Part shown: positions 60,784 through 64,000 of the stretch, piece after piece
How the letters are laid out: the number at the start of each line of letters is the position of its first letter
Numbering within the stretch: position 1 is the stretch's first letter
Source: Lactuca virosa
Lineage: Eukaryota > Streptophyta > Magnoliopsida > Asterales > Asteraceae
Reading direction: 5' to 3'
Assembly (NCBI GenBank): GCA_928212115.1
Contig: CAKMRJ010003334.1
Location: forward strand, 95,748,224 to 95,812,223
DNA length: 64,000 nt
Notes under the pieces: generated by a model
Databases searched by the model: none
Seen by the model: only the letters and a program-made list of their open reading frames with translations
Told to the model about the DNA's origin: nothing
Made by a program: the position numbers and the translations under genes

Positions 60784-61968
60784 TCACAGGGGTTCCGGGA
60801 TAGTCTCTCCTGCGGTAATCATCAGTATTCTTCGATCTTCGCCGAAGTTCTTTGTTATTGGACAATCCTTCTTGAAGTGTCTAGTTTCGCCACACCTATA
60901 ACATGCCTGGCTTACTCCAATGCCGGGGACCTGGGAGATTGGTTGTGCCGGTGCTCTACAGAAATGGGTAGTATGCCCAGTCCTGTTGCAGTTCTTGCAA
61001 TGCATCTTCCGGCAAACTCCGGTATGATGAAAGTTACATTTGTTACATTTTGGAAGGTTTCCAGCATATCGACTAGCGGGTGCTGGAGTGGCAGGTGTCG
61101 TGACAGCATGAACAACAACTATTTGTTGTCTTTTCGAGGCCTCTTGTGTTGACTGTCTTTTCTTCTTGCTTCCAGACTTTCTCTTATTGTCGCCCTCTTT
61201 TGTTGGCTCAGGAACGGGGGTCATTATTCCTTGGCGAACCCCATGGTCCACTAGTGTCTGTGCCAAACGCTTGGCACTGTAGAACGTGAGAGATTTTGCA
61301 GCTATCACATTTCCTTGAATCTGAGGGGATAGTCCCCAGATGTATCTCTCTATCTTCTTGCTCTCCGGGGTAACCATCCCGGGGCATAGTACTGCTAGAT
61401 CACTGAATCTATCAGTGTAGGCTACTATATTTGAACCTGTCATGGTAAGCTCCCACAACTCTTGCTCTGGTTTTTGTACTCCGCCCCTTGGTCAATACTC
61501 CTCTAGCATCATTGTTTTTAGGCTTTCCCAGCCCATTGAGTTAGCCACTGCAAGGGTCAGTGACTTGACATGGCCATTCCACCATGTCAGGGCCCTATCG
61601 GAGAAAGTGCAGGCAACAAACTTGACTTTGCTCCCTTCTGGGCACGTGCAAATTTTGAAAACTGATTCTGTTTTCTCGAACCATTGTATTAGAGCAATGA
61701 CGCCTCCATTTCCACTAAAGGATTTGGGTTTTCAATTCATGAAGTCTTTATATGTACACTCCCTAGGGTGTTCATGGCTATTTACGTGGTTAGATGGGTT
61801 AGCACGACTTCCCGTCCCATTGGGACCACTTGCATGGATATGAGACATGGCGGCTGTTACGGCGGCAGTCACCTCAGCCTAGAACATAGCAGGGTCATAT
61901 TGTGGAGGTGGCGGTGGTGGATTTGTTGTCGTGTTGTTATTACGCCTGATATATCTACGAGGCGACAT
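60784..61968 (-). pseudogene. gag of the minus-strand element (three in-frame stops)
   Basis: One continuous frame of 394 codons from ATG 61968 (MSPRRYIRRNNNTTTNPPPP) to the stop at 60784, broken only by a TAG after DPAMF, a TGA after KDFMN and a TGA before PRGGVQK. Capsid core ALTWWNGHVKSLTLAVANSM and YIWGLSPQIQGNV present; two complete zinc knuckles CKNCNRTGHTTHFC and CYRCGETRHFKKDC. Length without frameshift contrasts with the 21-31 kb element. Stops would prevent capsid production from this copy. Confidence 0.88.
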
Positions 61969-63257
61969 CTTTCTGTCATAAAGTTTAAAGATGAAAGGTT
62001 GGTAAGATATAGGTAGTGGTTATAAATCAAATGTCATACGAACTAGGTTATTGTAGTTTGAGTGTATCATGCTCCGAAAGTGTTTTGTAATCAATTCATA
62101 ATAAAAGTGTATGTGAAAAATAAACTTATGAATTTTCAATAGTGACTACCCTCACCGAAATTTTTGTGACTTGATTATAAGTTATTAGTTGTGATGAAAG
62201 ACGTGATAAACCTAAAACATAGTGTGAGTAGTGTAATCACTGACTCACTAGGTTATATTAGTTTCTTAGTTATTAGTGTGACGCATACGGTACTCTATAG
62301 TTTGTTCCGGATAGGATAAGGTTCGTTAATGATTTCTCTAGTGCCTTTCACTTCATTCGGTCGTTTCTCAGAATTCTCCTTGTGAACCCTCTTTTGGTTC
62401 TACCTCAACTCCTCTGTTGACTATTGTAATGGAGTGGTTACATCTACCTATGTTGTTTGTGCGAGAATGAGAATGTCTAAAGAATCTACGAGATTAATAG
62501 GACATTTTTATTACAAATAAATGTTTACGAGGATGATCCTTACCGGGTCTTTCTATAATCACGTAGTGTATACAGATTATATATAACTACGATCATATAG
62601 ACCTTTGAATAAGTGATCCTACTCTAAGACCATAACCAAACAAGGAACAGGAAGTAGAGTGAAAATCACAGATTCTAAGTCTATAAAATCTCAATTATAT
62701 ATAACCTTAATGTATACACTCGGTAATTATAGCGTTACCAGTAAAGGTCTTTTAGTTTTCACATAAGTTAGTTATAGTACTTAAAATACTCCTATAGTAT
62801 TTTTATTGCATGTTTGATTCTAGAGATTCTTGGTATACGAAGTTGATAAGTTTTTAGACTTTTTGTTATTGTATAGTATCATAAAATACTCCTATAGTAT
62901 TTTAAACTTTATGTTTTGTTCTAACATTTCTTTGTATATAGGGTTGGTAAGTTTTAGACTTGTTGTAACACCACTATCACTCCCAAACACATGTTGGTCA
63001 TATCTCAGATAAATATAGCTGATCAGGCTAATTTATCCCATATATGATTACATAACTGTCTAGGTTTGACTGTAGTGTCCAACATCCAAATATTTTTATT
63101 TTGTTCTTCTTGTGATACTTGTTCTAGTATATATATGTACTTTTATAAAATATTGTTATATTTTAAAGTATAATTCTTGGTCAGAGTGTTTTAGTCCCAT
63201 TGTATTTATAGTTGTATATCTTTTATAGGTTGATATACTTAGTTCACTATAAACAAT
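61969..63257 (-). other. Long leader between PBS and gag
   Basis: About 1.3 kb, stops in all frames. It lacks the 207-codon ORF seen in the plus-strand element. It contains module M3. Confidence 0.65.
62566..62719 (-). ncRNA. Recurring hairpin module, leader copy (M3)
   Basis: Outer GTGTATAC (62566-62573) with GTATACAC (62712-62719); inner GTGAT (62613-62617) with ATCAC (62665-62669) and CTACT (62619-62623) with AGTAG (62653-62657); same apex. Position between PBS and gag matches P1 at 22274. Confidence 0.5.
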
Positions 63258-63269
63258 GCTCTGATACCA
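63258..63269 (-). other. Primer binding site, initiator Met tRNA
   Basis: TGGTATCAGAGC on the minus strand, three bases from the LTR end at 63273. Confidence 0.9.
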
Positions 63270-63272
63270 ATC

Positions 63273-64000
63273 TGTCACACCCTCAAACCGGAACGGCGGA
63301 AACGTTCGGGGGCGGAGGACGTCATGTTAAGTATCACAACACATGCATCATAGTAATCAAAGTAACAACAACCATCATATTAATAATATAAAGTTTACAT
63401 TATGTTCAAAACATTTCATGATTTACATTAAAACTATAGCAAAAGTTAAGACGTAAAACTCCGTCTTCACAACGCCTGAGAGGGTACCTGTCTACTAACG
63501 TTCCTGAGAATACAAGTGTTTTGAAAAAGTGTCAACATTAAAGTTGGTGAGTTCATAAGTATTTTTGTTATAAAAAGTATACTCTTTGTTCTTTGGAAAA
63601 GTTCGTCTGTTCCTCCAGAAAATCCTATATTTTCTTAATGAGTAATATGACCGTACTCGTTACTTCTGCGATTACTTAGTGAATACAAATTATATATAAT
63701 TCAGATCGAATAAACAGTTGAATGTGTGGATCTTCCCTAAGCCCATAACCAAACAAGGAACGGGAAATGGGGCGGAAGTCACACATTCCACTGTCTGCCG
63801 GATCTTCATTACATATAACTCTAGTTTATTCACCAAGTAATCACAGAATTAACATTAATGATTCTTTTAAATATAATGAATGTGTTTCCTTCAGAAAATC
63901 CTATATTTTCTTGGTAAAATGGTAACCACAATAGTCCCTTCTATAATCACTTAGTTTATACTAGCTATATATAACCTAATATCGAACAGACAGTTGAATG
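63273..64000 (-). repeat. 5' LTR, incomplete at window edge
   Basis: Ends GGTGTGACA at 63273 on the minus strand and extends beyond 64000. Contains module M4 and the start of another (M5, from about 63946), so modules are tandem here as in the plus-strand LTR. Confidence 0.85.
63678..63830 (-). ncRNA. Recurring hairpin module in LTR (M4)
   Basis: Inner stem GAATGTGTG (63720-63728) pairs fully with CACACATTC (63780-63788), nine of nine, around the apex complement of TCCCGTTCCTTGTTTGGTTA. TTATATATAA-type AT sequence flanks both sides. Confidence 0.55.

Larger units (their letters stand above)
57960..64000 (-). mobile_element. Gag-only Tekay-like retrotransposon, minus strand, continues past window
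   Basis: Order on the minus strand: 5' LTR (from beyond 64000 to 63273), PBS, long leader, gag (61968-60784), 1.1 kb without pol, PPT, 3' LTR (from 59653 down). LTR end GGTGTGACA and PBS spacing equal those of the 21-31 kb element, so they are relatives. No protease, RT or integrase remains, so it would depend on another element. Confidence 0.8.

Overview
This is plant nuclear DNA from a eudicot: AT-rich, intron-containing genes with GT-AG splice sites, Ty3/gypsy elements primed by initiator-Met tRNA, MITEs of several superfamilies and tRNA-derived SINEs. The repeat style suggests Asteraceae (lettuce-like), but that is from memory and was not tested. There are few genes: a WD40 tRNA methyltransferase subunit (TRM82/WDR4, minus strand, 1-1750, running off the left edge), an F-box/kelch gene close to SKIP30 (minus, 8730-9761, with a long intron-bearing 5' leader up to about 11460), and a GPI-anchored lipid transfer protein (LTPG, minus) that appears twice (damaged near 36 kb, intact near 48 kb). 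A 5' fragment of a polygalacturonase gene and a 27-codon scrap of a second lipid transfer protein also appear twice.

Layout: 1.9-8.7 kb is intergenic with two palindromic MITEs, SINEs with clear target-site duplications (one in a later tandem duplication) and a 164-bp hAT-type MITE. 11.5-13.9 kb is a MITE cluster including a 726-bp foldback element with a 9-bp target duplication. 15.9-21.3 kb is an LTR carrying a 3.5-kb LTR-like insertion that itself holds a 559-bp hAT element. 21.3-31.1 kb is a chromovirus (Tekay-type) Ty3/gypsy element with an extra leader ORF, gag, protease, RT, RNase H, integrase and chromodomain, broken by five frameshifts, with a 3031-bp 3' LTR but only about 480 bp of 5' LTR.

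31,075-42,979 and 42,990 to about 54,880 are almost the same 11.9 kb, separated by ten Ns. The differences are mostly one-base indels, and the first copy stops in an (AT)n tract that the second crosses. I read this as two overlapping contig ends (or two haplotypes) left unmerged, not a true tandem duplication. The second copy is the better one. 55.3-57.7 kb resembles the 3' end of another LTR element on the minus strand. 58-64 kb is a minus-strand relative of the 21-31 kb element with gag only (three in-frame stops), intact PBS and polypurine tract, and a 5' LTR running off the right edge.

The most unusual observation is a module of about 115-180 bp that recurs at least seven times in near-complete form in the two related gypsy elements (leader, LTR, and between gag and 3' LTR). 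Each copy has a conserved pyrimidine-rich apex bracketed by inverted repeats whose sequence changes from copy to copy while pairing is kept. That is what a selected RNA hairpin would look like.
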